Below, in pieces: positions 5,647 through 5,879 of a stretch of 5,879 nucleotides of DNA. Origin of the DNA: Bacillota bacterium. GTDB taxonomy: Bacteria > Bacillota > Sulfobacillia > JAJZYS01 > JAJYTV01. A model generated the notes under the pieces. It worked only from the letters and a program-made list of their open reading frames with translations. It made no database searches and was not told the DNA's origin. The stretch lies in the NCBI GenBank assembly GCA_021792885.1, contig JAJYTV010000131.1, positions 1-5,879 of the forward strand. Reading direction: 5' to 3'. Position 1 is the stretch's first letter; the number at the start of each line of letters is the position of its first letter. A program made the translations under genes and the position numbers.

Positions 5647-5879
5647 ATGCATTTGCAGCAACTGCGCTTTTTCCAGGCCGTCGCCAATGCGCGCACCTTC
5701 ACCGAGGCGGCGGAGAGCCTCGGGCGAAGTCAGCCGGCCGTGAGCATGCAGGTGCGGGCGCTGGAGGAAGAGGTGGGGCTGCCGCTCGTCGAGATCTCGC
5801 ACCGCCGGCTGCACCTCACCGCGGCGGGGCGCGAGCTCCTCCGCTATGCGGACGACGTGCTCGACGGCATCGCGGGCGC
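5647..5879 (+). CDS. LysR-family transcriptional regulator, N-terminal part (cut by window end)
   Basis: This is a DNA-binding regulator that normally responds to a small effector molecule; only the first 77 residues are inside the window, with no stop before the edge. The opening MHLQQLRFFQAVANARTFTE, then AAESLGRSQPAVSMQVRALE (helix-turn-helix with recognition helix SQPAVSMQVRALEEEVG) and LPLVEISHRRLHLTAAGREL (wing), is the standard LysR DNA-binding domain. It continues into the start of the linker helix (LRYADDVLDGI). The canonical LFER is LVEI here, a mild deviation. The effector-binding domain is off the edge, so the inducer cannot be guessed. The divergent position and the T-N11-A box between the genes suggest it controls the MFS exporter and itself. 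Confidence 0.93.
   Translation, partial: MHLQQLRFFQAVANARTFTEAAESLGRSQPAVSMQVRALEEEVGLPLVEISHRRLHLTAAGRELLRYADDVLDGIAG

Overview
The window is high-GC DNA (mostly GC-rich third codon positions; a hand-counted 60-base coding stretch at 5461-5520 is about 77% G+C). It carries tightly packed bacterial genes with good Shine-Dalgarno sites. The sensor kinase and response regulator look most like Bacillota proteins of the HssRS / Paenibacillus-Bacillus type. The ABC transporter is of the DrrAB type common in Gram-positive bacteria. My best guess is a high-GC Gram-positive such as an Alicyclobacillus- or Kyrpidia-like member of Bacillota. Actinomycetota or Chloroflexota are not excluded, because no rRNA or phylogenetic marker is present.

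Layout. (1) 1-282 (+): the C-terminal end of a polytopic membrane protein cut by the window edge. (2) 283-467: a non-coding stretch with an 11-bp-period direct repeat (TTCACAC twice, 383-400) that looks like a binding site for an OmpR/PhoB-type regulator. (3) 468-4115 (+): a four-gene operon of DrrA-type ABC ATPase, DrrB-type ABC-2 permease, OmpR-family response regulator and sensor histidine kinase. Every junction is a stop/start overlap (TGATG, ATGA, GTGA), so the genes are probably translationally coupled. (4) 4146-5555 (-): a DHA2-family 14-TM MFS drug/proton antiporter, convergent with the operon across about 30 bp. (5) 5556-5646: an AT-rich divergent control region (about 38% G+C) with a perfect LysR-type box. 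(6) 5647-5879 (+): the N-terminal DNA-binding domain of a LysR-family regulator, cut by the right edge.

How the genes work together (inference). The window holds two separate export modules, each with its own regulator. In the first, a kinase with almost no extracytoplasmic sensor domain phosphorylates the response regulator. That regulator may bind the direct repeat upstream of the ABC genes and induce the exporter and itself. In the second, the LysR regulator probably controls the divergently transcribed MFS pump from the palindrome between them. No substrate can be read from the sequence. The individual families are well known; what stands out is the self-contained, coupled exporter plus two-component cassette with a matching candidate operator. 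I found no tRNA, rRNA, CRISPR array, insertion sequence or evidence of an unprecedented system.
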